From NCBI GenBank assembly GCA_965655865.1, contig CBFHJJ010000016.1:1-30665 (forward strand): a DNA stretch of 30,665 bases. Direction: 5' to 3'. Positions 8,846 to 17,833 of the stretch are shown in pieces. Under the pieces are notes generated by a model that saw only the letters and a list, made by a program, of their open reading frames with translations, was not told where the DNA came from and made no database searches. The translations under genes were made by a program, and so were the position numbers. Source of the DNA: MAG-121220-bin8 sp965655865. GTDB taxonomy: Bacteria > Bacteroidota > Bacteroidia > Flavobacteriales > Flavobacteriaceae. The number at the start of each line of letters is the position of its first letter. Position 1 is the first letter of the stretch.

Positions 8846-8853
8846 TATATTTG
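8846..8853 (+). promoter_or_regulatory. Bacteroidota -7 promoter element (TATATTTG) for tRNA-Leu
   Basis: TATATTTG matches the TAnnTTTG -7 consensus of the Bacteroidota primary sigma factor exactly. It ends eight bases before the tRNA 5' end, the right place for initiation at or near the mature end. I see no TTG at the expected -33 position. The assignment rests on the -7 match and its location. Confidence 0.6.
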
Positions 8854-8861
8854 CCTGCCTT

Positions 8862-8943
8862 GCGGGTGTGGTGAAATTGGTAGACACGCTAGACTTAGGA
8901 TCTAGTGCTTAACGGCTTGGGGGTTCGAGTCCCTTCACCCGCA
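8862..8943 (+). tRNA. tRNA-Leu, anticodon UAG
   Basis: The acceptor stem GCGGGTG (8862-8868) pairs perfectly with CACCCGC (8936-8942), followed by discriminator A. The anticodon stem CTAGA/TCTAG closes the loop CTTAGGA, giving anticodon TAG at 8896-8898, which reads CUA and probably other CUN codons. A long variable arm (around TGCTTAACGGC) and the T-loop GGTTCGAGTCC confirm a class II leucine tRNA. G follows the anticodon, as expected for m1G37. The 3' CCA is not encoded. It stands alone between the peptidase gene and prc, with its own promoter element and terminator. Confidence 0.97.
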
Positions 8944-8946
8944 CTT

Positions 8947-8977
8947 AAAAAAACCTTTACAGAGTAAAGGTTTTTTT
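8947..8977 (+). terminator. Rho-independent terminator of tRNA-Leu
   Basis: A 14-bp perfect stem starts three bases after the tRNA: seven A's and CCTTTAC pair with GTAAAGG and seven T's, around the triloop AGA. The T-run on the plus strand provides the U-tract. It separates the tRNA transcript from prc 100 bases downstream. Confidence 0.9.
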
Positions 8978-9034
8978 GTTTCTTATCATTTCTGTTTAAC
9001 TTAGTTTTAATAGTAAATTTAATTAATTAGATTA

Positions 9035-9051
9035 ATAGCATGATTTTTGAA
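9035..9051 (+). promoter_or_regulatory. Weak sigma-54-like sequence upstream of prc
   Basis: The 17 bases ATAGCATGATTTTTGAA align with the sigma-54 consensus YTGGCAYRNNNNTTGCW with correct spacing. However, one G of the -24 GG is A and the C of the -12 GC is A. It lies 26 bases before the prc ATG. Both invariant doublets are damaged, so this is only a candidate, noted because it resembles the sites before groES and gldK. Confidence 0.15.
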
Positions 9052-9077
9052 ATAATCGTCAGTATATTATAGTCAAT

Positions 9078-11210
9078 ATGAAAAAAATATTTTTTACCCT
9101 TTTTTTATCATTAACTTTTATTTTTATTAGTTGGAAATATCATGAGGTTAAGTTTGATGATCCAAACAAGGATAAGCTACTAATAGAACTTCTTAAATAT
9201 GTTTTAGAGAAAGGTCATTATCAATCTCAGGATATTAATGATGAGTTGTCAGTCAAAGTGTTTAATAGTTATTTAGACATGATAGATCCTCAAAAAAAAT
9301 ATTTTTTGAATTCAGATTTAAAAGAATTCAAAAAGTATGAAAAATTAATTGATGATCAATGGCTTAGTTATGATTTGACTTTTTTCAATTTAACTCATGA
9401 GAGGCTAGTTCAGCGAATTAGTGAGGTAGAGTTGTTTTTACCTATTTTGTTTAAAAAAACATTTGAATTTGAAAGTGATGAAAAGATAAATGTAGATTTC
9501 GAAAATTTATCATTCCCCAAAAATGATAAAGAGAGGAAAGATAGATGGAGAAAACAATTAAAGTTTTCAATGTTAGATTTATATGACATAAAAATATTAG
9601 ATCAAAAAAAATTAGTAGAATCCAATAGTGATCATGTGAAAAAATCTAAATCAGATCTCTTAAAAGAATCTTTAGAAATAGTTAAAAATAATATCAACGA
9701 TATTTTTGATTTAATGAATGACTTGGAAAGAAAAGATTGGTTTTCAAATTACGTTAATTCATTTGTTACCCAATATGATCCCCATACTATTTATTTCAAG
9801 CCTGAAGATAAAGAACGTTTTGACGTTAATATTTCTGGAAGATTTGATGGAATTGGTGCTAGATTACAAAAACGTGATGGTGGAATTGAAATTGTTCAAA
9901 TTATTTTAGGAGGTCCACTTTGGAAAGATAAAAAGATTGAAGCAGGTGATGAAATAATTAAAGTTGGTGAACCTGGAAATGATCCTGTCAATGTAATTGG
10001 AATGAGAATTGACGACGCAATTAAATTAATTAAAGGTCCAAAAGGGACTGTAGTTGAATTGACCGTTCGACGTAAAGCTGATAATGAAATTAAAACTTTT
10101 CCAATTACAAGAGATGAAGTTGTTTTAGAAGAGAGCTACGCAAAATCTACATTAATTAAAAAAAATAATAAAACTTATGGCCTTATAACTCTACCAAAAT
10201 TTTATGTTGATTTTAACGATTACAAAGAAATAAACTGTGCTTCTGATGTAAAAAAAGAAATTATAAATTTAAAAAAAGAAGGTATAGAAGGTCTTGTTTT
10301 AGATTTAAGAAATAATGGAGGAGGAGCACTACAAACGGTAGTTGATATGACGGGCTTGTTTATCGAAACAGGTCCAATTGTACAAGTCAAATCCATCGGA
10401 AATAGAAAAAAAGTTTTATATGATAAAGATCCCTCTGTTATTTGGGATGGACCATTAGTTATTTTAGTAAATCAAATGTCTGCTTCTGCTTCAGAAATTA
10501 TGGCTGCCGCTTTACAGGATTATGAAAGAGCTGTGGTTGTAGGAAGTGACAATACCTTTGGAAAAGGAACAGTACAAAACGTATTAGATTTAAACAGATT
10601 TTTATCAAACAGTGACTTTGATTTAGGTGCATTAAAGATAACAACTGAAAAATTTTACAGAATTAATGGAGGTTCTGTTCAACTTAAAGGAGTTGAAAGT
10701 GACATTGTAACACCTAACACTTATTCACATATTGAAATAGGTGAGGCAGATGAAAAAAATCCTCTAAAGTGGGATCAAATAGATAGAGCACAATTTAGAA
10801 AATGGGATGGATATTATAATTTAGAAAGTGTAATAAATGATTCTAAATTAAGGATTTCTAAAAATGAGTTATTTAGTCTTATTGATCAAAATGCTAAATG
10901 GTTTTCAGAGAGAAGAAAAAATAAAAGTTATTCTTTAAATTATGATGCTTTTAAAAATGAACAGAAGAACAATAAGCAAAAACTCAAAAAATTCGATAGG
11001 ATTAAAGATTACAATAATAATTTGAATTTTAATCTTTTGAGTGATCAATCTTCGAAAATTAAAGACTCTGAAGAATATAAAGAAAATCGAAAGAGATGGC
11101 ACGACAGACTAAAATCTGACATTTATATTAACGAAAGCATTAATGTTTTATTAAATTTAAAAACAAAGAAAATAGAAAAAAATAATAATATCTTAGCTAA
11201 AGCTGGTTAA
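9078..11210 (+). CDS. prc: Carboxy-terminal (tail-specific) processing protease, S41A family
   Basis: The 710-residue periplasmic serine protease has an N-terminal signal or anchor (KKIFFTLFLSLTFIFISW) and a TSP N-terminal helical domain. A PDZ domain lies at about 255-335 (GIGARLQKRDGGIEIVQII, AGDEIIKVGEPG). The S41 peptidase core follows: GLVLDLRNNGGGALQ, then MSASASEIMAAALQDYERAV with the likely nucleophile Ser470, and NTFGKGTVQ with the general base Lys496. The spacing agrees with E. coli Prc Ser452/Lys477 allowing for one inserted residue. The C terminus has the lysine-rich DUF3340-type tail. Prc trims or degrades periplasmic and lipoprotein substrates from their C termini. The stop TAA overlaps the next ATG by one base (TAATG), so the two genes are coupled. 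Confidence 0.93.
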   Translation: MKKIFFTLFLSLTFIFISWKYHEVKFDDPNKDKLLIELLKYVLEKGHYQSQDINDELSVKVFNSYLDMIDPQKKYFLNSDLKEFKKYEKLIDDQWLSYDLTFFNLTHERLVQRISEVELFLPILFKKTFEFESDEKINVDFENLSFPKNDKERKDRWRKQLKFSMLDLYDIKILDQKKLVESNSDHVKKSKSDLLKESLEIVKNNINDIFDLMNDLERKDWFSNYVNSFVTQYDPHTIYFKPEDKERFDVNISGRFDGIGARLQKRDGGIEIVQIILGGPLWKDKKIEAGDEIIKVGEPGNDPVNVIGMRIDDAIKLIKGPKGTVVELTVRRKADNEIKTFPITRDEVVLEESYAKSTLIKKNNKTYGLITLPKFYVDFNDYKEINCASDVKKEIINLKKEGIEGLVLDLRNNGGGALQTVVDMTGLFIETGPIVQVKSIGNRKKVLYDKDPSVIWDGPLVILVNQMSASASEIMAAALQDYERAVVVGSDNTFGKGTVQNVLDLNRFLSNSDFDLGALKITTEKFYRINGGSVQLKGVESDIVTPNTYSHIEIGEADEKNPLKWDQIDRAQFRKWDGYYNLESVINDSKLRISKNELFSLIDQNAKWFSERRKNKSYSLNYDAFKNEQKNNKQKLKKFDRIKDYNNNLNFNLLSDQSSKIKDSEEYKENRKRWHDRLKSDIYINESINVLLNLKTKKIEKNNNILAKAG

Positions 11211-12286
11211 TGAAACTTTTTAAAAACATAATAACTTTAAATAATCTAGGTATTATTTTAAGTTCTTGTTTTGTGTTTTTTTGCCTTCTCATATCTTTAT
11301 TTTCATACATTTTTATCCCAGATAATTCTAGATTTTCAAATCAGATGCATTTGCCAATTAATTCTAAAGAACCAGGGTTTAAAGCAAATTTTATCTTGGT
11401 TCCAAATAAAAGTAATAATCATCAATCCTTTCTAAGCAAGTTGTTTACTGGAAATAAGAATCCTGACACTGAAATTTTAATTTCTAATTTCCAATTATCA
11501 AAAAATAGTATTAAATATTCTGACTTTTCAAATGATGAAATTATTAAATCTATTCCTTTTACTGATTTCCCCTCAAATTTAACATCAAACCAAATTATAG
11601 ATCGATTTTTGATTAAAAGAAATTATATTTTTGGCACTGATAATTATGGAAGAGATGTGTTTGGTAGAGTTATGCTAGGGACTAGAGTGTCTATGTCTAT
11701 TGGTGTAATTGCAGTTTTGATTTCCTTACTAATCGGAGTGTTTATAGGACTTTTAAGTGGTTTTTATGGGGGTTTAACTGATAAAATATTAATGATGATT
11801 ATTAATATTTTTTGGTCTATTCCAACTCTTTTATTAGTGATTGCCTTTTCTTTAGCTCTTGGCAAAGGTTTTTGGCAGGTATATGTAGCAGTTGGCTTAA
11901 CGATGTGGGTTGAAGTCGCTAGAGTTGTGCGAGGTCAAGTTATTTCTGAAAAGAATAAAGATTATATAATCGCAACCAAAGTGTTAGGTTTCTCTCACTT
12001 AAGAGTTTTTTTTAATCATTTACTTCCAAATATAATAGGCCCTATATTAATTATATCTGCTGCAAATTTTGCTTCAGCTATTTTAATTGAAAGCGGGTTA
12101 AGTTTTTTAGGAATAGGGACTCAACCACCAGTACCTAGCTGGGGATCAATGATTAAAGATAATTATCAATATATTATTTTAGGTAAGGCCTATCTTGCAG
12201 TTATCCCTGGAATAGCTATAATGTTATTGGTTACAAGCTTTATGTTTTTAGGAAATAACTTAGAAGAATATTTTAAATCAAAATAA
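11210..12286 (+). CDS. ABC transporter permease, OppC/DppC type
   Basis: The 358-residue inner-membrane permease belongs to the peptide/nickel (Opp/Dpp) importer class. A first membrane helix (about residues 15-35) is followed by a long non-hydrophobic loop to about residue 135. Then comes the typical OppC entry IFGTDNYGRDVFGRVMLGTR and five further helices. The EAA-type loop that contacts the ATPase is visible as ATKVLGFSHLRVFFNHLLPN, and the C-terminal helix carries ESGLSFLGIGTQPPVPSWG. No partner permease, ATPase or substrate-binding protein is in the window, so the partners must be elsewhere. It is coupled to prc by a one-base overlap and ends exactly where the convergent rodA ends, with no gap. 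The substrate is not determinable. Confidence 0.88.
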   Translation: MKLFKNIITLNNLGIILSSCFVFFCLLISLFSYIFIPDNSRFSNQMHLPINSKEPGFKANFILVPNKSNNHQSFLSKLFTGNKNPDTEILISNFQLSKNSIKYSDFSNDEIIKSIPFTDFPSNLTSNQIIDRFLIKRNYIFGTDNYGRDVFGRVMLGTRVSMSIGVIAVLISLLIGVFIGLLSGFYGGLTDKILMMIINIFWSIPTLLLVIAFSLALGKGFWQVYVAVGLTMWVEVARVVRGQVISEKNKDYIIATKVLGFSHLRVFFNHLLPNIIGPILIISAANFASAILIESGLSFLGIGTQPPVPSWGSMIKDNYQYIILGKAYLAVIPGIAIMLLVTSFMFLGNNLEEYFKSK

Positions 12287-13537
12287 CTACCATTTACTAG
12301 TTCTTTCTGAGTCTAGTTTTATATATATAGAGAATAATAAAACAAAAGCCATTAAACTTGATCCTCCATAGCTTAAAAATGGAAGTGGTATTCCAATTGT
12401 AGGTACCAATCCTATAACCATACCAATGTTGATAAAAAAATGTGAAAAAATAATGGTTACAGTTGAGTATGAATAGATTTTGCTAAACAAATTTCTTTGA
12501 AGTTCTGCTCTCTTAGCAATTCTTAGCATCAAAAAAGTATATAAAATAATTATAAATGAGGCTCCCAAAAAACCCCATTCTTCACCAACGGTAGAAAATA
12601 TATAATCTGTGTGTTGCTCAGGGACAAAATTTCCTCTGGTTTGAGACCCTTTTAAATACCCCTCACCAGTTAAACCACCAGACGCAAATGCTATTCTTGA
12701 TTGATTTGTATTGTATCCAATTCCCTGATTATCTTGTTTTAGCCCCATCACAATATTAAATCTATTTCTGTGACGTTCTTCAAAAATATTATTAAATATA
12801 AAGTCAACAGAAAACACAAATACAGAGAATATTAAGCCATATACAAATATTTTTTTTACTAAATTTTTGTTTTTCTTATTGAAAAAAAGAAAAATTAATA
12901 TAGAGGCAATTAGAAAAATAATAACATTTTTTGGTGTTAAAAGAATTGTTGCAAAAAATAATATTACAAATCCAACAAATAAGTTCATATATATAGATGG
13001 TAGACCTATTTTATAGAAAACTAAAATAAAACTTAAGAAAATAATAATAGTTCCAGGATCTGGTTGAAGAATAATTAAAGTTATTGGTATTAAAATTATT
13101 AAAAATGAATAAAATTGAGTTTTGATTGTTTTTAGATTTGAATTAATATCACTTAGATATTTTGCTAATGCTAGAGCGGTTATTGGTTTTGCAAATTCGC
13201 TTGGCTGAATACTAAATCCATTTATTTGGTACCAAGCTAAGGCACCATTAACTTCATTTCCAAAAACAAAAAGTCCAATTAAAGATAGGATAGAAATGAT
13301 GTATAAAACACTTGAGTATTTTATAAAAAAATTAAAGGAAAGAATTTGAATGAATAAGAAAATAAAAACTGAAATAATTGCAAATAATAATTGTTTTGTA
13401 AATGGATTATAAGAAAAAATGGAGTCTAGTAAATAAGTTTGAGATGATGAAAAAATATTCCCAAGCCCTAAAGAAATTAGAATGCTAAGTATAAATACAC
13501 TTAACCAATCAATTTTTTTTATATTAATTTCACTCAT
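12287..13537 (-). CDS. rodA: Rod-shape peptidoglycan glycosyltransferase RodA (SEDS family)
   Basis: The 416-residue polytopic SEDS protein polymerises lipid II into glycan strands together with PBP2 during side-wall growth. Family signatures visible are YQINGFSIQPSEFAKPITA, ILQPDPGTIIIFLSFILV, the large periplasmic loop containing FVPEQHTDYIFSTVGEEWGF (with the conserved Asp), and the end motif GIPLPFLSYGGSSLM. About ten membrane helices are expected. RodA rather than FtsW is chosen because it directly follows mrdA (8-base overlap) in the mre operon. It is the last gene of that operon and abuts the convergent permease gene. Confidence 0.94.
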   Translation of the reverse strand: MSEINIKKIDWLSVFILSILISLGLGNIFSSSQTYLLDSIFSYNPFTKQLLFAIISVFIFLFIQILSFNFFIKYSSVLYIISILSLIGLFVFGNEVNGALAWYQINGFSIQPSEFAKPITALALAKYLSDINSNLKTIKTQFYSFLIILIPITLIILQPDPGTIIIFLSFILVFYKIGLPSIYMNLFVGFVILFFATILLTPKNVIIFLIASILIFLFFNKKNKNLVKKIFVYGLIFSVFVFSVDFIFNNIFEERHRNRFNIVMGLKQDNQGIGYNTNQSRIAFASGGLTGEGYLKGSQTRGNFVPEQHTDYIFSTVGEEWGFLGASFIIILYTFLMLRIAKRAELQRNLFSKIYSYSTVTIIFSHFFINIGMVIGLVPTIGIPLPFLSYGGSSLMAFVLLFSIYIKLDSERTSKW

Positions 13538-15398
13538 TAATCGAAAAATTGTTTTTTGTGTAGGGCTTCAAATATTCTTCCATAAGGTTTCCGTTCAAAA
13601 TATAATTTTCAAGATATTTTCTTTTAACCTCATTTTTTAAATATTTTTCAATCATAAGGCTTGCAATTGGAGCAGCCCATCTTGTACCCCAGTAACCATT
13701 TTCAATAAAAACTGCAATAGCGATTTTAGGATTTTCTTTTGGAGCGAATCCAATAAATATAGAGTGATCGGTTAGTTGAGATCTTTTACCATTTATTTTT
13801 ATAAAATTTTCTGCAGTTCCAGTTTTTCCAGCTATCTCAATTCCTTTTATTTTTGAATTTTGAGCTGTTCCTTTTTCAATTACATCAAACATTCCATTAA
13901 TTACTTTATCATAATGAACAGATTTTATAGACGTGTATTTTTTATTTAAAAATCTTGAATTAATAGAGTCATTACTTATTTTTTTTACTAAATGTGGAGT
14001 TTTATACCACCCTCTATTCGCTATTATTGCTGTTATATTTGCTAATTGAATTGGAGTTGTTAATATTTCACCTTGCCCAATTCCATTTGAAATTGTTGTT
14101 GCAGCTTTCCATCTGTTGTTCGGATACCATTTGTCATAATATTTAGAATCCGGTATTAGGCCGGGTCTACCTAAGGGATGATCATATCCTAAATAATCTC
14201 CCAAACCAAAACTTTTAACATGATTTTTCCAATTATCAATTCCTTCTTTTGAATTAGAATATTTATTTAGAGTGTTTTTGTATATAGTAGCAAAATAGGT
14301 GTTACAAGAATTGTAAATAGCTTTATTTAAGTCGTTAGAAGTGCCCGGCATACAATGACACCTCATAAATCTATTTTTTGAATAATAGTGTCCTTCGTTA
14401 CATGAAATTTTAGTATTTGATGTTATGATATTCTCTTCTAAGGCTATGAGTCCGTTTATTAATTTAAATGTTGATCCTGGTGGGTATTGTCCTTGTAATC
14501 CTCTGTCAAAAAGCGGTTTCCCTATTGTGTCGTTTTTAAGTTTGACATAATTTTTCGATCTGTTTCTTCCAATTAGTAGGTTTGGATCAAAGTTTGGAGC
14601 GTTTATTAGTGATAGAATCTCACCACTTTCAGGCTCTATTGCAATTATACTTCCAAACTTATTAATCATTAGTGAATCTCCATAAACTTGAAGATCTACA
14701 TCAATTGTTAAGTTAATATCCTTAGCAGGCTTGAAAATTGTATCATAAATACCATCTTTATATTTACCAGTAATTCTATTAAAATTATCTTTTTGAAAAT
14801 AGTTTACTCCTTTTACCCCTCTTAGCTTATCTTCGTATGCTTTCTCAATACCCTGCCTACCTATTAATTCTCCAGACTCATAATAACTATCGTCTTTAAC
14901 CTCATAGTCATTAACCTCACTTATATAACCTAATATATTTGAAGCAGAATTTAGAAGATAATTTCTATTAGATTTTTTGGTTACAGAAAACCCTTCATAT
15001 TTCCATAATTTTTCTTGAATAATAGCATAATCTTTCTTTGAAATTTGAGATAAAAAAACTGAAGGTTTAATTCTTGAGTATTTTTTTGCTTTTTTTATTT
15101 TATCTAAAAATATTTGTTTGTCAATTTTTAATATTTTACAAAATTCAGTAGTGTCTATTGATTTTAATTTTGAGGGCACTATCATCAAATCATAAAAAGG
15201 CTCATTTTCAACTAACAATTTATTATTTCTGTCAAAAATATAACCTCTTTCAGGGTAATTATAAACCTTTTCAACAGAGTTTTTATTCGATAACTTAACA
15301 TCATTGATATTTATTATTTGAACCCAGAAAAGACGAAGAATAAAAATTATCGAAGTCACAATGATCAAAAAAGGAAGAAACTTATTTTTCATTTTCAA
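13530..15398 (-). CDS. mrdA: Penicillin-binding protein 2 (peptidoglycan transpeptidase)
   Basis: The 622-residue class B PBP has a single N-terminal anchor (residues about 8-26). A dimerisation/pedestal domain follows (YPERGYIFDRNNKLLVENEP) and a transpeptidase domain with all active-site motifs: Ser309-x-x-Lys312 in YPPGSTFKL, Ser364-Cys-Asn366 in IYNSCNTYF, and Lys525-Thr-Gly in IAGKTGTAEN. It crosslinks the strands made by RodA. Between the first two motifs is a cysteine/histidine-rich patch (Cys333, His337, Cys347, His348, Cys349) that I recall from other Bacteroidota PBP2 proteins. The gene overlaps rodA by 8 bases and mreD by 17, consistent with tight translational coupling in the rod operon. 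Confidence 0.94.
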   Translation of the reverse strand: MKMKNKFLPFLIIVTSIIFILRLFWVQIININDVKLSNKNSVEKVYNYPERGYIFDRNNKLLVENEPFYDLMIVPSKLKSIDTTEFCKILKIDKQIFLDKIKKAKKYSRIKPSVFLSQISKKDYAIIQEKLWKYEGFSVTKKSNRNYLLNSASNILGYISEVNDYEVKDDSYYESGELIGRQGIEKAYEDKLRGVKGVNYFQKDNFNRITGKYKDGIYDTIFKPAKDINLTIDVDLQVYGDSLMINKFGSIIAIEPESGEILSLINAPNFDPNLLIGRNRSKNYVKLKNDTIGKPLFDRGLQGQYPPGSTFKLINGLIALEENIITSNTKISCNEGHYYSKNRFMRCHCMPGTSNDLNKAIYNSCNTYFATIYKNTLNKYSNSKEGIDNWKNHVKSFGLGDYLGYDHPLGRPGLIPDSKYYDKWYPNNRWKAATTISNGIGQGEILTTPIQLANITAIIANRGWYKTPHLVKKISNDSINSRFLNKKYTSIKSVHYDKVINGMFDVIEKGTAQNSKIKGIEIAGKTGTAENFIKINGKRSQLTDHSIFIGFAPKENPKIAIAVFIENGYWGTRWAAPIASLMIEKYLKNEVKRKYLENYILNGNLMEEYLKPYTKNNFSINE

Positions 15399-15903
15399 TC
15401 ATAATATAAATAAACGTTGTACAAAAAATTAAAGAAATTGAGGATGTTATTAATGTTTTGTAGATAATCAAGGAAATAAATTCAAAACTAAAGGTTTCTA
15501 ATGAAAAAATAATTAAATGATGAATTAATATGACAGAGCTTATGTACAGAAATTTTTGTGAAAATGTTGATTCTAAAACATAGTTTTTAATTAATTTAAT
15601 TCCATGCGGATCATAAAACGAACCAAACACAAAACTTAAAATATATGATCTTAAAAAAGCAATTGATAAACAAGCTGCAGCATTAATTCCTATAGAATTT
15701 GAATACAAGTCAAGCGTAAATCCAAATAAAAAACTAACTATCATAAAAGTAATTTTGTTAACCTTAATTGGAAATGTAATTAAAAAAACTAGACAGATAT
15801 AAGGATCGTAAATATCAAAAAAATCAAAATTATTAAAAATTAAACCTTGTAATAGAGTTAATATTATAAATCTTTTTAAAATTAATAAATAGACACTTGC
15901 CAT
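15382..15903 (-). CDS. mreD: Rod shape-determining protein MreD
   Basis: The 173-residue hydrophobic protein with about five predicted membrane helices is recognised mainly by its position between mreC and mrdA and by its size. Features such as YDPYICLVFLITFPIKVNK and IVSFLFGFTLDLYSNSIGIN fit the MreD pattern, in which a conserved G-x-x-x-D lies in a helix. MreD is an inner-membrane part of the elongasome linking MreC to RodA/PBP2. Its ATG overlaps the mreC stop by one base, and its end overlaps mrdA by 17 bases. Sequence conservation in this family is low, so the call leans on synteny. Confidence 0.88.
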   Translation of the reverse strand: MASVYLLILKRFIILTLLQGLIFNNFDFFDIYDPYICLVFLITFPIKVNKITFMIVSFLFGFTLDLYSNSIGINAAACLSIAFLRSYILSFVFGSFYDPHGIKLIKNYVLESTFSQKFLYISSVILIHHLIIFSLETFSFEFISLIIYKTLITSSISLIFCTTFIYIMIENEK

Positions 15904-16763
15904 TATTTTTTTAATTTTTGAAATTCCTGTTTATTAAAACTTTCAATTACATAAACGTTATTTAAATTACTCATGTCATTATGTAATTTAACTTCAACAT
16001 TTAAATAATTTTCTCTAATATCTAAATTGATAGTTTTTAATCTTTTGTTTTTTTTAGTTATGTCTTTTGTGTTTGTTTGTGTTTGATTAATTATTTCAGA
16101 CACTATTCCGATATTAATTCCCTCTGGAAATATTAATGACATTCCACCTGTAACTATTGAATCCCCAATTTTTATATTAGCTGTTTCCGATATATCGTTT
16201 AGCATTAAATGCCTTGTGTCAAAGCCATCCCATTCTAAAGTCCCAAAATGTTCTGTTCTTTTTACTTTTGCATTTATTTTCATTTCTATATTTAAAATTG
16301 ACATTATTGATGAAAATTTTGGTGATGTATATTCAATAATTCCTACAATTCCATTAGAATTGGTCACTCCCATTTCACTTTTTATTCCGTCAACACTTCC
16401 TTTGTTAATAATGATTCTATTTTTAAATGAAGACAAATTATTAGAAATTACTTTTGCATTTTTATATGAAAAATTTGCATTCTTTAGTGAGTCTAACCCA
16501 TTGTTTCTACTAATTTTTTCTAATTTATTTTTGAGAGCTAAATTTTCTTCTGAAAGTTTATAATTGACTTCTTTCAATTTAAAATAGTCGTTAAAGAAAT
16601 TTAAATTTTCTTTGGTGTAATTTGAAATACTGTTAGATAAAAGTAAGACTTTTGATTTCTGAAAATAATTCGAGTTTAATATAAGAGCAAATGAAAATGA
16701 TAATAATATTAAATAAACTACAACATCTTTTTTTCTTATGATGAAATCAATGATTTGTTGCAT
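15903..16763 (-). CDS. mreC: Rod shape-determining protein MreC
   Basis: The 286-residue bitopic protein has a short cytoplasmic N terminus and one membrane helix (residues about 14-31, VVVYLILLSFSFALILNS). A coiled-coil follows (about 50-90, FKLKEVNYKLSEENLALKNK). The periplasmic beta domain includes NRIIINKGSVDGIKSEMGV, GIVGIIEYTSPKFSSIMSIL and DSIVTGGMSLIFPEGINIGI. MreC scaffolds PBP2 and RodA and transmits MreB position to the wall-synthesis enzymes. It begins ten bases after the mreB stop and overlaps mreD by one base. Confidence 0.93.
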   Translation of the reverse strand: MQQIIDFIIRKKDVVVYLILLSFSFALILNSNYFQKSKVLLLSNSISNYTKENLNFFNDYFKLKEVNYKLSEENLALKNKLEKISRNNGLDSLKNANFSYKNAKVISNNLSSFKNRIIINKGSVDGIKSEMGVTNSNGIVGIIEYTSPKFSSIMSILNIEMKINAKVKRTEHFGTLEWDGFDTRHLMLNDISETANIKIGDSIVTGGMSLIFPEGINIGIVSEIINQTQTNTKDITKKNKRLKTINLDIRENYLNVEVKLHNDMSNLNNVYVIESFNKQEFQKLKK

Positions 16764-16773
16764 AATTTAAAAA

Positions 16774-17802
16774 CTATTTCACTAATACACTTTTGTATCT
16801 TTCAATGTTTTTAAGTGTAATTCCAGTTCCTCTTACTACTGCTCTTAGTGGGTCTTCAGCAATAAACACCGGTAAATCTGTTTTTTTTGAAAGTCTTTTA
16901 TCTAAACCTCTAAGCATTGATCCTCCGCCAGCAAGATAAATTCCAGTATTATAAATATCTGCTGCTAATTCAGGTGGCGTTTGAGATAATGTTTCCATAA
17001 CAGAATCTTCAATTCTTATTATTGATTTATCTAATGCTTTAGCAATTTCTCTATATGAGATCATAGCTTCCTTAGGTTTTCCTGTTAACAAGTCTCTTCC
17101 TTGAACCGAAATATCATCAGGTGGACTTTCCAGCTCTTCAGAAGCTGAACCAATTGTAATTTTTATTTTTTCTGCAGTTCTTTCTCCAATAAAAAGGTTG
17201 TGTTGAGTTCTCATGTAGTATATAATATCTCCAGTAAAAACGTCTCCAGCAACTTTCACCGATTTGTCACATACAATACCAGATAATGCTATAACAGCAA
17301 TTTCTGTGGTACCACCTCCAATATCAACTATCATATTTCCTTTTGGCTGCATTATATCAACTCCAATTCCAATAGCTGCTGCCATTGGTTCATGAATTAA
17401 GTAGACTTCTTTACCATTAACTCTTTCGGCAGACTCTCTAACTGCCCTCATCTCCACTTCAGTTATTCCTGATGGAATACAGATGACCATTTTTAAAGCT
17501 GGAGTAAAAAATCTTTTTTTTAGAGAGGGAATGCTGTTAATTAATAAACTTATCATTTGTTCGGAAGCATTGAAATCTGCAATAACTCCGTCTTTAAGAG
17601 GTCTTACTGTTTTAATATTTTCATGAGTTTTACCTTGCATGAGACTTGCTTCTTTTCCTACTGCAATTATTCTTTCAGTTTTCTTATCGATAGCAACTAT
17701 TGACGGACTGTCTACAACTACTTTGTCATTGTGAATTATAAGTGTGTTAGCAGTTCCAAGATCTATTGCAATCGATTCAGTCCAAAAATCAAAAAAAGCC
17801 AT
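16774..17802 (-). CDS. mreB: Rod shape-determining actin homologue MreB
   Basis: The 342-residue bacterial actin forms membrane-associated filaments that orient the elongasome. Nucleotide-binding motifs are clear: phosphate-1 loop SIAIDLGTANTLIIH, connect and phosphate-2 region MIVDIGGGTTEIAVIALSG, and adenosine motif GIYLAGGGSMLRGLDKRL. The N-terminal MAFFDFWTES is a short membrane-contacting segment typical of MreB in this phylum. It heads the mreBCD-mrdA-rodA run and lies 31 bases after purH, so purH and the rod genes may share a transcript. That gap contains TTGTA-A-TACAA as a small palindrome but no promoter element I can name. Confidence 0.97.
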   Translation of the reverse strand: MAFFDFWTESIAIDLGTANTLIIHNDKVVVDSPSIVAIDKKTERIIAVGKEASLMQGKTHENIKTVRPLKDGVIADFNASEQMISLLINSIPSLKKRFFTPALKMVICIPSGITEVEMRAVRESAERVNGKEVYLIHEPMAAAIGIGVDIMQPKGNMIVDIGGGTTEIAVIALSGIVCDKSVKVAGDVFTGDIIYYMRTQHNLFIGERTAEKIKITIGSASEELESPPDDISVQGRDLLTGKPKEAMISYREIAKALDKSIIRIEDSVMETLSQTPPELAADIYNTGIYLAGGGSMLRGLDKRLSKKTDLPVFIAEDPLRAVVRGTGITLKNIERYKSVLVK

Positions 17803-17833
17803 AATAAAAAGTTGTATTACAAGTTAATAAAAA

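Noticed and set aside
17803..17833. TTGTA-A-TACAA palindrome between purH and mreB as an operator
   Set aside because: Only five base pairs per arm in AT-rich DNA; too weak to call without conservation data.
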